Source: Natrinema gari JCM 14663 (GTDB lineage Archaea; Halobacteriota; Halobacteria; Halobacteriales; Natrialbaceae). From it: DNA of 44,187 bases. Positions 34,474 through 43,574 of the stretch are shown here, piece after piece (the first letter of the stretch is position 1; the number at the start of each line of letters is the position of its first letter). A program made the translations under genes and the position numbers. Location of the stretch: NCBI RefSeq assembly GCF_000337175.1, contig NZ_AOIJ01000042.1, positions 1 through 44,187 on the forward strand, in the 5' to 3' direction. Below the pieces are notes generated by a model. It saw only the letters and a list, made by a program, of their open reading frames with translations. It was not told where the DNA came from and searched no databases.

Positions 34474-35164
34474 CGTCGTCACCCGTGAAGTTCTCGTCGA
34501 TGACGACGACGTACTCTTCGACGGTTTCGAAGCCGCCGTCGTCAGTCGAGACGCCGACGCTGTTCGAACCGCTGCCCGGTGTGATATCGATCGTATCGAT
34601 CTCGCCGACCTTGCCGCCGTGGTTGCCACGGACGGCCGTCACGAGTGCGCCTTCCTCGTAGGGGAAGTGCGCGACGACGGACTTGTCGTCGTTGTCGATG
34701 ACGATCGAGTCCTTCGGATCGTACTCATCGTCGACGATGACGTTCGTGCCGTCGTGCAGCGTCAGCTGGGTGTCGCCACCCGACACCTGCTGCTTGTTCA
34801 CGATCTTGCCGAGGCGGCTCTGGGCCGATTCCTCGTCGATCTCGGTCAGCGCGAGCCGACCGCCCTCGTCGGGGAAGACGCGGTAGTACTCGTCCCGCCC
34901 GGGGAACGCAACGATGTCGAACATGCCGATCGGGCGCTGTTCGTCGTTGATCGGAACCCCGTTGATGAGGATCGAATCCTCCGAGAGGGCATATCGTGCT
35001 TCCTTCCGCGAGTCCACGTAGCCGAGCACGTCCCGCAGGAGGACGACGAGCGGCACGCCGTCTTCGCCGTGGGGACCGGCGTCGGCCTTGACCGTGAAGG
35101 TCTCGGTCTTTCGCTCGACCGGCCAGGACTTCGGTACGGATAGTCGTTTCTGGTGTTTCGTCAT
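34466..35164 (-). CDS. rps4e: 30S ribosomal protein eS4
   Basis: A 232-residue archaeal/eukaryal protein with an S4 RNA-binding domain near residue 45-90 ([20 protein letters not shown]), a central eS4 domain and a KOW motif near 175-200 ([18 protein letters not shown]). It overlaps the uL24 stop by four bases. Confidence 0.95.
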   Translation of the reverse strand: MTKHQKRLSVPKSWPVERKTETFTVKADAGPHGEDGVPLVVLLRDVLGYVDSRKEARYALSEDSILINGVPINDEQRPIGMFDIVAFPGRDEYYRVFPDEGGRLALTEIDEESAQSRLGKIVNKQQVSGGDTQLTLHDGTNVIVDDEYDPKDSIVIDNDDKSVVAHFPYEEGALVTAVRGNHGGKVGEIDTIDITPGSGSNSVGVSTDDGGFETVEEYVVVIDENFTGDDDE

Positions 35165-35517
35165 TCGCTATCACCTTCGAGACGCGCCTCGCGACGCTCG
35201 TCCTCGAGATCGAGCTCCGTGATCCGAACGTTCGAGGGGTCGAGCGGCCGCGGCACTTCCTCGCCGTCGGCCGTCTCGACGGTCACATCCTCGACGTGGA
35301 CGGTCCCGTCCTCGAGGATCGCGCGCATGACCTCGCCTTCCTCGCCGGCGTGGTCACCGCGCATGACCTCGACCGTGTCGCCCGCGTTGACGCGGGTTCG
35401 ACGGGTGTCGTACTCCTCGCGGAGCTCGTCGGACAGCGTCGCGTGGAGCTGCTTCTGTCGCTCGTGCAGCGGCGCCGTTCGCGTCTGCGTTCGCTGTTTG
35501 TGTGGTTGTTCAGTCAT
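35161..35517 (-). CDS. rpl24: 50S ribosomal protein uL24
   Basis: A 118-residue uL24 with the KOW motif [20 protein letters not shown], preceded by [20 protein letters not shown], a known archaeal N-terminus. It assists early 50S assembly (family knowledge). Acidic tail. It starts 2 bases after uL14. Confidence 0.95.
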   Translation of the reverse strand: MTEQPHKQRTQTRTAPLHERQKQLHATLSDELREEYDTRRTRVNAGDTVEVMRGDHAGEEGEVMRAILEDGTVHVEDVTVETADGEEVPRPLDPSNVRITELDLEDERREARLEGDSE

Positions 35518-35519
35518 AT

Positions 35520-35918
35520 CTATACGATCATCGTCGCCGTACTGGCGATTGCTCCGAAGCGCTCTGCGACTTCGCGGGCGATCGGCCCCTTGATCTCCGT
35601 GCCGCGGGGCTCCTCGTTCTCGTCGATGATGACCGCCGCGTTGTCCTCGAACTTCAGCCGCGTGCCGTCGGGCCGGCGGATCGACTTCCGCTGGCGGACG
35701 ACGACGGCCTCGAGGACCTGGCGGCGCATCTCGGGGGTCCCTTTGGTGACCGAGACGGTCACCTTGTCACCGATCCCCGCCTTCGGCTGGCGGTTCTTGG
35801 TGCCGTGGTAGCCCGCGACGCTGATGACCTTCAGTTCACGCGCGCCGGTGTTGTCGGCACACGTGACCAGCGAGCCCTTCTTCAGGCCCTGCGTGACGTC
35901 GGCCTTCATCGCCTCCAT
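35520..35918 (-). CDS. rpl14: 50S ribosomal protein uL14
   Basis: A 132-residue highly conserved uL14: [20 protein letters not shown], then [13 protein letters not shown]-like segment and [21 protein letters not shown] placed the start at ATG 35918, which shares one base with the uS17 stop (TGATG); a GTG one codon earlier is less likely. Confidence 0.95.
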   Translation of the reverse strand: MEAMKADVTQGLKKGSLVTCADNTGARELKVISVAGYHGTKNRQPKAGIGDKVTVSVTKGTPEMRRQVLEAVVVRQRKSIRRPDGTRLKFEDNAAVIIDENEEPRGTEIKGPIAREVAERFGAIASTATMIV

Positions 35919-36355
35919 CACTGATCACCCTCGTCTGCAGCCGCGGCGAGGTCCTCGTCGGAGAGCGCCGGCTCAGGCTCGGCCTGGCTCGTCAGCTCTG
36001 CGAGGTCCTCCGCCGTTGCTTCTTCGGTTACTTCGACGACCACGTGCGATTTCGTCTTCGACAGTGGTCGGGTCTCTGCGATCTTGACCGTGTCACCGAC
36101 CGAGAGCGGCTCGAGCACGCCCGGTACGTGTGCCGGGATGCGCGAGCGTCGTTTCATGTGTCGGTCGTACTTCGGGACCGCCACATCGTACTCTCGCTCG
36201 ACGACTACGGTCTTATCCATGTCCGTCGAGACGACCGTCCCCTCGAGGATCTGCCCTCGAACGGAGAGTTCGCCGTAGAACGGACACTTCTCGTAGTCGT
36301 ATTCCTCCGGGTTCTCTGGTTCCGGAGGGGTTTCAACGTCTAGTCCTATTGCCAT
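35918..36355 (-). CDS. rps17: 30S ribosomal protein uS17
   Basis: A 145-residue archaeal uS17. The OB-fold core is [20 protein letters not shown], then [17 protein letters not shown] and [20 protein letters not shown]. An N-terminal piece with [11 protein letters not shown] is normal for archaea; the last 35 residues are an acidic halophile tail. It overlaps the Rpp29 stop region by ten bases. Confidence 0.95.
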   Translation of the reverse strand: MAIGLDVETPPEPENPEEYDYEKCPFYGELSVRGQILEGTVVSTDMDKTVVVEREYDVAVPKYDRHMKRRSRIPAHVPGVLEPLSVGDTVKIAETRPLSKTKSHVVVEVTEEATAEDLAELTSQAEPEPALSDEDLAAAADEGDQ

Positions 36356-36864
36356 GGTGAGTCACCACTCGTTTCCGTGCGTCGGGCGGGTCGTGAGAGC
36401 AGCCGCGATCCATCGACCGTAACGTAGGCTACGTCCTCGCCAGCAGCGTGACGGCGATCCCGTGAGGGGACCTCGTCGCGACAGCCGGCGGCCTCGCCGC
36501 CGGCTCGGTCCGCCACGGTCGAGGATCGATCCTCGGAGTCCCCGGCGGGTTCAGTGTCGGCCAGTTTGGACGCAGTCCCCGACCCCTTCTCGGGTTCCCG
36601 GACCGCATCCGGGAAGCCGTCGAGGCTCCCTCGACGGCCGTCGGCGGCGTCATCTGTGATCGCGAACTCAAACGTCGAGCCCGATTTCGGCACCATCACG
36701 ACCCGAGACTCGCCGTCGCGTCGAACCTCTATGGAGAGGGTCTTCGTCGTCTCGATGACGACACGCCCGGTCAGCCCCACCCGCGAGGCGTCGTCGCTCT
36801 CGACGACGCGGACGGGAAGGCCGTTGAGTTCGTGTCGCGGCAGGGTCTCAGGTGTCAGTGCCAT
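36346..36864 (-). CDS. rnp1: ribonuclease P protein component 1 (Rpp29/Pop4)
   Basis: A 172-residue subunit of RNase P, which trims tRNA 5' leaders. The Sm-like barrel starts with HELNGLPVRVVESDDASRVG and GRVVIETTKTLSIEVR; the last strands are VAYVTVDGSRLLSRPARRTE. Between them (about residues 71-144) lies a long insert rich in Gly, Asp, Glu, Arg and Ser with no visible fold, so the protein is about 75 residues longer than the usual archaeal length of about 95. The insert falls in a loop, so the barrel may still form. The place between uL29 and uS17 is the conserved archaeal one. Confidence 0.88.
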   Translation of the reverse strand: MALTPETLPRHELNGLPVRVVESDDASRVGLTGRVVIETTKTLSIEVRRDGESRVVMVPKSGSTFEFAITDDAADGRRGSLDGFPDAVREPEKGSGTASKLADTEPAGDSEDRSSTVADRAGGEAAGCRDEVPSRDRRHAAGEDVAYVTVDGSRLLSRPARRTETSGDSPWQ

Positions 36865-36879
36865 TGGTGTGTGGTTGTG

Positions 36880-37110
36880 TTATTCAGCGTCCGCTTCGAC
36901 TTCGTCGTCGAGGTCACCCTCTTCGCGCTGAATCGTCTTGATTCGCGCGATGGTACGACCCAACTCGCCGATACGGCCCGGATTCTCCGGAGCCCCACCG
37001 GCCGCGAGAACGGACTTCGCGTTCAGCAGTTCCGTCTCGAGTTCCTCGAGTTCTTCCGCCCGCTCTGCGGGCGTCATGTCGCGGATCTCCTCGGCGTGGA
37101 GGATCGCCAT
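36880..37110 (-). CDS. rpl29: 50S ribosomal protein uL29
   Basis: A 76-residue uL29, two helices: [20 protein letters not shown] and [19 protein letters not shown]. It binds near the exit tunnel. The ATG shares one base with the uS3 stop. It is followed by Rpp29 after 15 bases, without the SUI1-like gene found between them in some archaea. Confidence 0.94.
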   Translation of the reverse strand: MAILHAEEIRDMTPAERAEELEELETELLNAKSVLAAGGAPENPGRIGELGRTIARIKTIQREEGDLDDEVEADAE

Positions 37111-38048
37111 CAGGCGTCACCTCCCTCGTCTGCGTCCTCGTCTTCCATCTCCTCGACGAGTTCCTCGGCCTCCGCTTCGACGTCTTCCTCGAGTTCCTCG
37201 AGTTCTTCCTCGACGTCTTCGTCGCCGCCGGGGACCTCGACCTCGTCGAACTCCTCGTCGGCGTCGACCTCTTCCTCGATGACCTCCTCGACGACGTCCT
37301 CGTCGAGGTCGGCCTCGGCCTCGGAGTCGGCGGCCTCTTCAGCCGCAGCCTCGGCATCCGCGTCGGCTTCCTCCGGTTCGCCCTCGAGGAGTTCCTCGAC
37401 GCCCTCGGCCTCGTTGACTTCGACGGCGTCCGGAACGACTTCCTCCGGGTCCATGTCTTCGCTGACCTCGAAGTCGTCGGGCAGTTCGGCACCCGGCGGG
37501 ATGATCTTCACGTCGACACCGATGGTGCCGAGTTTCATGACCGCGACGCCCTGGCCGTGGTCGACGACCTCCTCTGCGGGCTCGCCGTTGTGCTTGATGT
37601 AGCCGCGGTTGAACTTCTCGACGCGCGATCGTGCGCCGGTGACCTTCCCGGACAGGACGATCTCCGCGCCGAGCGCGCCGGCTTCCATGATCCGGTCGAT
37701 CGTCGTGTGACCGGCCTTCCGGAAGTACCAGCCGCGCTCGAGTGCGTTGGCCAGTCGGTCCGCGACGATCCGTGCGTTGAGGTCTGGTTCTTCGACCTCC
37801 TGCACGTCGATCTGGGGGTCCTCGAGGTTGAATCGGTCCTCGAGGGCCGTCGTGACCTTCCGAATGTTCTCGCCGCCTTTGCCGATGACCATCCCCGGCT
37901 TCTCGGCCTTGAGGACGATCTGGGTTCCCATCGGCGTCTTGGCGACGTCCATACCACCGTAGCCCGCACGGCCGAGTTCTTCCTGGAAGAACTCGTCGAT
38001 CTGGGACCGCTGCAGGCCGTTCTCGATGAATTGGTGTTCGTCAGCCAT
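37110..38048 (-). CDS. rps3: 30S ribosomal protein uS3 with long acidic tail
   Basis: A 312-residue protein. The type II KH domain with [20 protein letters not shown] and the C-terminal S3 domain ([20 protein letters not shown]) are complete by about residue 200. About 110 residues of almost pure Glu, Asp, Ala and Val follow, an unstructured halophile extension. It overlaps the uL22 stop by one base. Confidence 0.95.
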   Translation of the reverse strand: MADEHQFIENGLQRSQIDEFFQEELGRAGYGGMDVAKTPMGTQIVLKAEKPGMVIGKGGENIRKVTTALEDRFNLEDPQIDVQEVEEPDLNARIVADRLANALERGWYFRKAGHTTIDRIMEAGALGAEIVLSGKVTGARSRVEKFNRGYIKHNGEPAEEVVDHGQGVAVMKLGTIGVDVKIIPPGAELPDDFEVSEDMDPEEVVPDAVEVNEAEGVEELLEGEPEEADADAEAAAEEAADSEAEADLDEDVVEEVIEEEVDADEEFDEVEVPGGDEDVEEELEELEEDVEAEAEELVEEMEDEDADEGGDA

Positions 38049-38527
38049 TAGCTATCACCTGCTTCGTCCTCGTCGACTTCTTCGACGACGATCTCGACGT
38101 CGACCTGCGGCGTGTTCCACGAGGAGGCACGCCCCATCGCGCGGGGCTTGCGGCCCACGGACTCGCCGACCTTGTGGGCGGCGACGTGGACGATCTCCAT
38201 GGATTCGCCGTCGAAGCCCTGATGATCCGCGTTTGCTTCGACGTTCTCGAGCAGATCGAGGAACTCCTTGGAGACCTTCTCCGGGTACTTGCCGGCGTCC
38301 CAGCCGTCGATGTCGGAGCGGTGTCCGGCACCGATGTTGTGGGACTTGAACGGCACCGACTGGGTCTCGTCGATTACGTCCTGAAGGTACGCCTGAGCCT
38401 CGCCGACGGTTCGGCCCTTGATCTCGCGTGCGACCTCCTTGCTGTGCTTGTTGCTCATATGACGCTCCCGAAGCATGGCTTTCGCCGTCGCGTCGGGATC
38501 GGCGTCGACTGAGTAGTTGATTCCCAT
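38048..38527 (-). CDS. rpl22: 50S ribosomal protein uL22
   Basis: A 159-residue uL22, lining the peptide exit tunnel. [20 protein letters not shown] and [20 protein letters not shown] start it; [20 protein letters not shown] is the conserved loop region. Seven bases separate it from uS19. Confidence 0.95.
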   Translation of the reverse strand: MGINYSVDADPDATAKAMLRERHMSNKHSKEVAREIKGRTVGEAQAYLQDVIDETQSVPFKSHNIGAGHRSDIDGWDAGKYPEKVSKEFLDLLENVEANADHQGFDGESMEIVHVAAHKVGESVGRKPRAMGRASSWNTPQVDVEIVVEEVDEDEAGDS

Positions 38528-38534
38528 ACGTGGA

Positions 38535-38957
38535 TCACTTCAGTGGGACGAACTTCGACGATCGGGTCGCGCCGATACCGGCCTGTCCGTGCTCGACCGA
38601 GGTCCGCGTCAGCTGGAACTCGCCGAGGTAGTGGCCGATCATTTCCGGTTCGACGCGCACGCGTTCGAACGCCTGTCCGTTGTAGACCTCAAAGGTCATC
38701 CCAACGAACGCCGGCAGGATCGGCATATCCCGCAGGTGCGTTCGAATCGGATCGTTCGCCGTCTCTTCTTCGCCCTTCTCGCGGGCCTCCGCGAGAAGCT
38801 TCTCCTTCTCGACGGAGAGACCGCGCTGGATACTTCGCCGCTGTCGTGCGGGGAGCAGTTCCACGACTTCGTCGAGCTCCATGTCCTGCAGCTCCTCGAG
38901 CGTGTGGCCGCGGTAGGTGAACTCACCTTCACGGCCGGTTCGGTACTCCTGACTCAT
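38535..38957 (-). CDS. rps19: 30S ribosomal protein uS19
   Basis: A 140-residue archaeal uS19. The N-terminal third is the archaeal/eukaryal extension ([20 protein letters not shown]); the core ends with [20 protein letters not shown] and [12 protein letters not shown]. The ATG overlaps the uL2 stop by four bases. Confidence 0.95.
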   Translation of the reverse strand: MSQEYRTGREGEFTYRGHTLEELQDMELDEVVELLPARQRRSIQRGLSVEKEKLLAEAREKGEEETANDPIRTHLRDMPILPAFVGMTFEVYNGQAFERVRVEPEMIGHYLGEFQLTRTSVEHGQAGIGATRSSKFVPLK

Positions 38958-39676
38958 TTGTTGCCACCTCGACCGGTGCTCCGGGAGGCGATGTCACCGA
39001 CTTTCCGTCCCGGCGGGGCGTCCCGCGAGACGGACTTGGGTTTGCCGGGGTGTTGGCGGCCGCCGCCACCGAACGGGTGGTCGACAGCGTTCATCGCGAC
39101 ACCGCGGACGCGGGGCCACTTGGTGCCCCGGGCCTTCATCTTGTGATACTTGTTGCCTGCCTTGACCATCGGCTTCTCCGTGCGGCCGCCACCGGCAACG
39201 ACGCCGATGGTCGCTCGACACTGCGGGTCGAGGCGCTTGACCTCGCCGCTTGGAAGCTGGATGACCGCCGCGTTGCGGTCGTGGGTGATCAGGTCCGCGT
39301 TCGTCCCCGAGGCGCGGGCGAATCGGCCGCCGTCGCCCGGGTTCGACTCGACGTTACAGACCGGCACACCTTCGGGAATCTCCGCGAGCGGCAGCGTGTT
39401 ACCGGGCTTGATCTCGGCGGAGACGCCGACCTGCAACTCCTCGCCGACGGTGATACCTTCCGGCGCGAGGATCAGACGCTGATCGCCGTCCTCGAACTCG
39501 ACGGCGGCGATCGGCGCGGATCGCGCCGGGTCGTGTTCGATGTCGACGACCGTCCCGCGGACGATGTCGTCGTCTTCCTCTTTCTTGTGCTCGAGGTCCG
39601 CCTTGTATCGGTGCGACGGGGCACGGAACGTGGAGGTCCCGCGACCGCGTCGTTGTCCTTGAATGCGTCGTCCCAT
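38954..39676 (-). CDS. rpl2: 50S ribosomal protein uL2
   Basis: A 240-residue uL2, next to the peptidyl transferase centre. [20 protein letters not shown] opens it and [20 protein letters not shown] is the catalytically important conserved loop with the invariant His. Two bases separate it from uL23. Confidence 0.96.
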   Translation of the reverse strand: MGRRIQGQRRGRGTSTFRAPSHRYKADLEHKKEEDDDIVRGTVVDIEHDPARSAPIAAVEFEDGDQRLILAPEGITVGEELQVGVSAEIKPGNTLPLAEIPEGVPVCNVESNPGDGGRFARASGTNADLITHDRNAAVIQLPSGEVKRLDPQCRATIGVVAGGGRTEKPMVKAGNKYHKMKARGTKWPRVRGVAMNAVDHPFGGGGRQHPGKPKSVSRDAPPGRKVGDIASRSTGRGGNK

Positions 39677-39678
39677 TC

Positions 39679-39933
39679 TCAGAACACCCCGATTCGCGAA
39701 GCGACTTCCTGTGCGTCGTCCTCCTCGGAGAGGCGGACGATCGCTTTCTTTTGACCCTTCATCGTTACCTGCGTGTTGATGTCTCGGACCGAGATTTCGA
39801 ACCGCTCCTCGACCTCGTCCCGAATTTCGGGCTTGGTCGCGTCCGTGTTGACGACGAACTGGAGCTTGTTCTCGAAGTCCATGTCGTTCATCGCCTTCTC
39901 GGTGACGAGGGGGTGTTCGATAACCGAACTCAT
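39679..39933 (-). CDS. rpl23: 50S ribosomal protein uL23
   Basis: An 84-residue uL23 at the tunnel exit, docking site for SRP: VIEHPLVTEKAMNDMDFENK and INTQVTMKGQKKAIVRLSEE. The ATG overlaps the uL4 stop by four bases. Confidence 0.96.
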   Translation of the reverse strand: MSSVIEHPLVTEKAMNDMDFENKLQFVVNTDATKPEIRDEVEERFEISVRDINTQVTMKGQKKAIVRLSEEDDAQEVASRIGVF

Positions 39934-40682
39934 CGGTCAGCCACCTCCTCGAGCGCGCTTTCGGTCCAAACGGTGAGCCGTCCCGGCTGTGCGCCGGGTG
40001 CGAGGTCCTCCGCGTTGACCTCCGCGGCCGTCGTCACGTCGGCACCGGCGAGGTTGCGGGCCGCACGGGACGGGCCGGCCTCGCTGGAGGTGACGAAGAG
40101 GATCGACGTCGGCGTCTTGTACTTGCGGCCACGGGCTTTCCCCTGCCCGGAGCGGACGCTGCGACCCTCGTCGGCGCGTTCGATGTCGTCCGCGAGGCCG
40201 GCTGCCTCGAGGAAGTCGACGACCGCGCGGGTCTTCTGGAGGTCCTCGAACTCGTCGTCGACGACGACGGGAATCTCGGCGTCCGCGTCGAACTCGTGGC
40301 CACGCTCGGCGACGAGTTCGGCGTCGGTCGTCGCAGCGACGGCGCTGCGGACGGCCAGTTTCTTTGCTTTCGTGTTGATCGATGCGGACTGGTCCTTCTC
40401 GGCTTTCGGCGGGTGTGCCTTGCGTCCCTTGACGGCCTGGGGAACGCGTCGCGCGCGCCCTTCCTGTCGTGGCACGTGGGCCATCCCGCGGCCGCTACCG
40501 AACGATTCGGCCGGCGTTCGAAGACCGGCGAACTCGTCGGCACCGTAGTCCTGTTTTCGGTTTGCTTGGGCGGCGCGAACGGCACGAGCGATCAGGTCCG
40601 GGCGGTACTGGGTCTCGAAGACCGCCGGGAGCTCGATCGTGTCCGCGTCCGAGCCGTCCAGGTTTCGTACTGTTGCGTCCAT
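39930..40682 (-). CDS. rpl4: 50S ribosomal protein uL4
   Basis: A 250-residue archaeal uL4. MDATVRNLDGSDADTIELPA, then the tunnel loop RKQDYGADEFAGLRTPAESF with GSGRGMAHVPRQEGRARRVP, typical of archaeal L4. Three bases separate it from uL3. Confidence 0.95.
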   Translation of the reverse strand: MDATVRNLDGSDADTIELPAVFETQYRPDLIARAVRAAQANRKQDYGADEFAGLRTPAESFGSGRGMAHVPRQEGRARRVPQAVKGRKAHPPKAEKDQSASINTKAKKLAVRSAVAATTDAELVAERGHEFDADAEIPVVVDDEFEDLQKTRAVVDFLEAAGLADDIERADEGRSVRSGQGKARGRKYKTPTSILFVTSSEAGPSRAARNLAGADVTTAAEVNAEDLAPGAQPGRLTVWTESALEEVADR

Positions 40683-40685
40683 GTG

Positions 40686-41705
40686 TTATCCCTGGTTGGA
40701 TGCGGTGGAGACGTAGCGCACCTCGGGATCGAGGCGCGGCTGGTCTCCGGGTCGGATCGCCGGGCGGAAGCGTACGAGACGCTGCTGTGGCCCGGGGAGC
40801 GAGCCCTTGATCAACGCGTGCGGGCCGTCGACTTCGCCGTAATTGACGAAGCCGCCGTCGACCGTCGCGTCAGCGCCCTCGCCGATGTCGACGAGGCGCT
40901 TGTTCAGTTCCGTCCGCTGGTGGTAGCCGGTCTGGCCCTGCTGGGGGACCGTCGAGCGGACGCGGGACGGGTTCCAGGGGCCGAGGTTGCCGATGCGGCG
41001 ACGCCAGCCCTGGCGGGCGTGTTTGCCCTTGCGCTTCTGGACGCCCCATCGCTTGACGGGGCCCTGCGTCCCTTTCCCTTTCGTGACGCCGCTTGCGTCG
41101 ACGTACTCGCCGGCACGGAACACGTCGTTCATGACGTGTTCGCCGCCGTCCTCGATGGTCTCGAGGGCGAAGTCGACGCGGTCGTCGACGGAACCGCCGC
41201 CGACGCGCGTTTCCATCACGTCCGGTTTCTTCTTCGGAACCGAGGGAACGTCCCCCGGGACCGTGTGGGTGATGACGCGAACGTCGTCGACGCGACCCTC
41301 CTCCTGGAGGCCACGGAGCTCGTCCGTGGCGGCGTCGGTGTCGTACTCGTCACCGGGAAGGTCCAGGACGCGATCGAGTTCGGGAACGAACTCGTCGGTC
41401 CAGACCTCGGTTATCGGCTTCATACCGTACGGCGTGTCTTCGTACGCTCGCAGTGCGACGGCGCGCATCGGCGGCGTCTCCACGATCGTCACGGGGACGG
41501 TCTCTTCCATCCCTTCGGTCGGCGAGTTCGCTTTATCGTCGACCATAACGACGTGGGTCATGCCGGCCTTGTAGCCCGCGAAGCCCTGGAGCGTCGGCTG
41601 TCCGTCGTCGTCCGGCCACGAGTTGAAACGCGGGACCTCGCTGGTCGCACGCTGTCGTGGGCCGAACCCGAGTGAGCCTTTGCGTGGTGTATTTGCTTGT
41701 GGCAT
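40686..41705 (-). CDS. rpl3: 50S ribosomal protein uL3
   Basis: A 339-residue archaeal uL3. PRKGSLGFGPRQRATSEVPR opens it; VTKGKGTQGPVKRWGVQKRK is the conserved central stretch, then GWRRRIGNLGPWNPSRVRST. First ribosomal protein of the operon, four bases after the SPOUT methyltransferase. Confidence 0.96.
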   Translation of the reverse strand: MPQANTPRKGSLGFGPRQRATSEVPRFNSWPDDDGQPTLQGFAGYKAGMTHVVMVDDKANSPTEGMEETVPVTIVETPPMRAVALRAYEDTPYGMKPITEVWTDEFVPELDRVLDLPGDEYDTDAATDELRGLQEEGRVDDVRVITHTVPGDVPSVPKKKPDVMETRVGGGSVDDRVDFALETIEDGGEHVMNDVFRAGEYVDASGVTKGKGTQGPVKRWGVQKRKGKHARQGWRRRIGNLGPWNPSRVRSTVPQQGQTGYHQRTELNKRLVDIGEGADATVDGGFVNYGEVDGPHALIKGSLPGPQQRLVRFRPAIRPGDQPRLDPEVRYVSTASNQG

Positions 41706-41709
41706 TCTA

Positions 41710-42615
41710 TCACTCTCTCAGTGAGAGGGGAGCGAGCGTCGCGAACAGAGCCTCCTCCGTTCGCACGACCTCGCTTCCCTGATCCGGAACCGTGTTTAGC
41801 CAGAGGTCGAACCCCGGATCGGCGGTGGGTTCGACTCCGTTATCGGCAGCGTCGTCCCGGTTGGACGACGGGTCGACCGCGTCGTCTCGTCCGGACGACG
41901 CGTCGATGGCCGATTCCTCGATTCCGAGGATAGCCGGCAGCCCTCTCTCGGGCGCGCCGAAGGCGACGGTCATCCCGTCGCGCTGGACGCGTCCGGCCAG
42001 CGTCTCGAGTCGCCCGACGGTGAGTGCATCACCGAATCGGGAGGCTGCGATGCGGACGCCAGCATCCTCACGGCCGAGTGCTGCCTGCAGGTCCGTCTGC
42101 TCGATCGAAAGCCCCGGGAGGGGCTCGTCGACGAGCTTCGCCCGGACCGGTCGTCGCGAAGAGATCCTGACGGTCACGCGCTCCCCCTCTTCGACCGCCA
42201 TTTTCGGCGGTACGTTGAGGGAGATCGGGTGTTGCAGTCCGCAATTGACCCGGACGCGCCCTTCAGGTCCGACCTCGGTCACGATTCCTTGTCTTGACGA
42301 CCCCGAACCGGTAGATTCGGAGCCGGTCTGTGACATGGCGCGGAGCGGCGGCAAGACGCCCGCGTACTCCAGTTCGTCCCGCATCCCCCATGCCTCGTTG
42401 CGGAGGTATGGGGGCGTTGCGGCGTACCGCAACACGGTTTGTACGAACCCGCCGTCGAACTGCCCGGTTTCGCCATCCCGATCGGGATAGACGACCAGGC
42501 GATCAGCCCGGAAGATCGTCGCCGCGCGGGCGACGTATCCGAGTTTGCGAGTTGCCTCGCGTTTGTCTTCGGCTTCCCGGCTGAGCGACGACGGCACGAG
42601 TACGCTGACAGTCAT
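41710..42615 (-). CDS. SPOUT-family RNA methyltransferase (putative uridine-N3 type)
   Basis: A 301-residue protein of the DUF171/SPOUT class, MTVSVLVPSSLSREAEDKRE with a helical start, RADRLVVYPDRDG, and LRYAATPPYLRNEAWGMRDE. An OB-like insert occupies about 105-165 (RVRVNCGLQHPISLNVPPKM). The knot-forming C-terminal half has RVQRDGMTVAFGAPERGLPA, the probable S-adenosylmethionine site, then a low-complexity Asp/Ser/Arg insert with a repeated SSxRDDA pattern (DASSGRDDAVDPSSNRDDAA). It heads the ribosomal operon in many archaea and likely modifies rRNA; the target is not known from sequence. A TATA-like TCTTTTAAGA (42671-42680) lies about 55-65 bases upstream of ATG 42615. Confidence 0.88.
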   Translation of the reverse strand: MTVSVLVPSSLSREAEDKREATRKLGYVARAATIFRADRLVVYPDRDGETGQFDGGFVQTVLRYAATPPYLRNEAWGMRDELEYAGVLPPLRAMSQTGSESTGSGSSRQGIVTEVGPEGRVRVNCGLQHPISLNVPPKMAVEEGERVTVRISSRRPVRAKLVDEPLPGLSIEQTDLQAALGREDAGVRIAASRFGDALTVGRLETLAGRVQRDGMTVAFGAPERGLPAILGIEESAIDASSGRDDAVDPSSNRDDAADNGVEPTADPGFDLWLNTVPDQGSEVVRTEEALFATLAPLSLRE

Positions 42616-42670
42616 GCCGAGACGCTTCGGCGCCGCGTCACTAGACTGTAGCGATGTATTGCGGAGAGGG

Positions 42671-42680
42671 TCTTAAAAGA
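42671..42680 (-). promoter_or_regulatory. TATA-like element of the ribosomal operon
   Basis: TCTTTTAAGA on the minus strand. Transcription would begin near 42648, leaving a leader of roughly 33 bases. No other promoter is apparent within the tightly packed genes from 42615 to 28023, so this may drive all 25 genes. Confidence 0.5.
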
Positions 42681-42876
42681 ATAGCGGATTCGATTCCGGC
42701 TGTCAACGCCTCTCACCCACGAATTCGTGCCGAACGGACACACACTCACCCGCGGTGACTGATCACGACAGTCCCCGATCGATGCGGACGATATTGCCGC
42801 TGTACGACGGCGGTCGTCGATCCGGGACTCGAAAACCGGCATGCTGCGGCATGCCGATGCCGGGTTGATTCGCAAC
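42681..42876. other. intergenic region between ribosomal operon and tRNA-Gly
   Basis: Part of the 301 bases between divergent transcripts. No gene or repeat was seen; a possible upstream enhancer for either promoter cannot be told from sequence. Confidence 0.4.
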
Positions 42877-42887
42877 CCTTATACACC
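42877..42887 (+). promoter_or_regulatory. TATA-like element of tRNA-Gly copy 1
   Basis: CCTTATACACC, 30-40 bases before the mature 5' end of the first tRNA-Gly. Confidence 0.5.
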
Positions 42888-42916
42888 TATCCGGCAGTAG
42901 GTATGAGTGCAGCAGG

Positions 42917-42987
42917 GCGCTGGTAGTGTAGTGGTATCACGTGACCTTGCCATGGTCACAACCTGGGTTCAAATCCCAGCCAGCGCA
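42917..42987 (+). tRNA. tRNA-Gly (anticodon GCC), copy 1
   Basis: GCGCTGG pairs with CCAGCGC. The anticodon stem TGACC/GGTCA encloses loop TTGCCAT, anticodon GCC. The T arm has TTCAAAT in the loop. No CCA encoded. Identical to the second copy over 71 bases. Its 3' end is the head of a repeat found again at 43126. Confidence 0.95.
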
Positions 42988-43125
42988 CTTCTACGGCGAG
43001 CAACTCGGCGAGCACCGCGTAGCGTGTGCTCGCCATCCGTGAGCCGTGAAGTCGTTCTAAATTTGAACGAGAGAAGTCGCAGTCTGCGAGCGAACGAAGT
43101 GAGCAAGCAGGATCGTCTTCCCGTT
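42988..43125 (+). mobile_element. short relic segment between tRNA-Gly and its 3' fragment
   Basis: About 138 bases lie between tRNA-Gly copy 1 and a partial copy of its 3' end. No gene remains. The layout (tRNA, filler, tRNA 3' fragment) is what is left after an element integrated at a tRNA 3' end is mostly deleted. Nothing identifies the element. Confidence 0.35.
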
Positions 43126-43155
43126 GTTCAAATCCCAGCCAGCGCACTTCTCCGA
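43126..43155 (+). repeat. 3'-end tRNA-Gly fragment, likely attachment-site scar
   Basis: 30 bases identical to the 3' end of tRNA-Gly copy 2 and the bases after it (43462-43491), and the first 26 identical to copy 1 (42967-42992). Only the T loop, the 3' half of the T arm and acceptor, and the following CTTCTCCGA are kept. Such 3' tRNA fragments mark att sites of archaeal integrases. Confidence 0.7.
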
Positions 43156-43411
43156 CGATTACTCCGACCGAGCACTGCGTTCGTGCTCACTGCCGTTTCG
43201 TCGTCTCTCAGTATTAACGTCTCACTGAGTCCAAACCGGCAGTCGAGGCTCAACTCTCGTCGGCCCCGTCTCACTCCACCCGAACGGTGGGGATCGGTTC
43301 GTGATCGGAGACACGGCGGGGCGCCCGGTCGAGGTTCGTTATTTATAAATAGCGGTGGCACGACCGTTCGGATACACTCGAGATCGAGTGTCCGACGGTG
43401 CGGTGCCGAGC
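43156..43411. other. spacer between the att-like fragment and tRNA-Gly copy 2
   Basis: 256 bases without a supported gene. A strong TATA-like TTATTTATAAATAG (43339-43352) lies about 60 bases before tRNA copy 2, further than a usual tRNA promoter, so it may serve it with a leader or belong to lost sequence. Confidence 0.4.
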
Positions 43412-43482
43412 GCGCTGGTAGTGTAGTGGTATCACGTGACCTTGCCATGGTCACAACCTGGGTTCAAATCCCAGCCAGCGCA
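43412..43482 (+). tRNA. tRNA-Gly (anticodon GCC), copy 2
   Basis: Identical to the first copy over 71 bases; same cloverleaf and anticodon. The bases following it (CTTCTCCGA) match the fragment at 43147-43155. Confidence 0.95.
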
Positions 43483-43574
43483 CTTCTCCGAGAACAAGGC
43501 CGCGAGCGACCGCGATGGCGTGTCGCGAGGTGCGCCGAAACGGGACCGACGTGGTATGGCCTCGAGTCGCTGCG

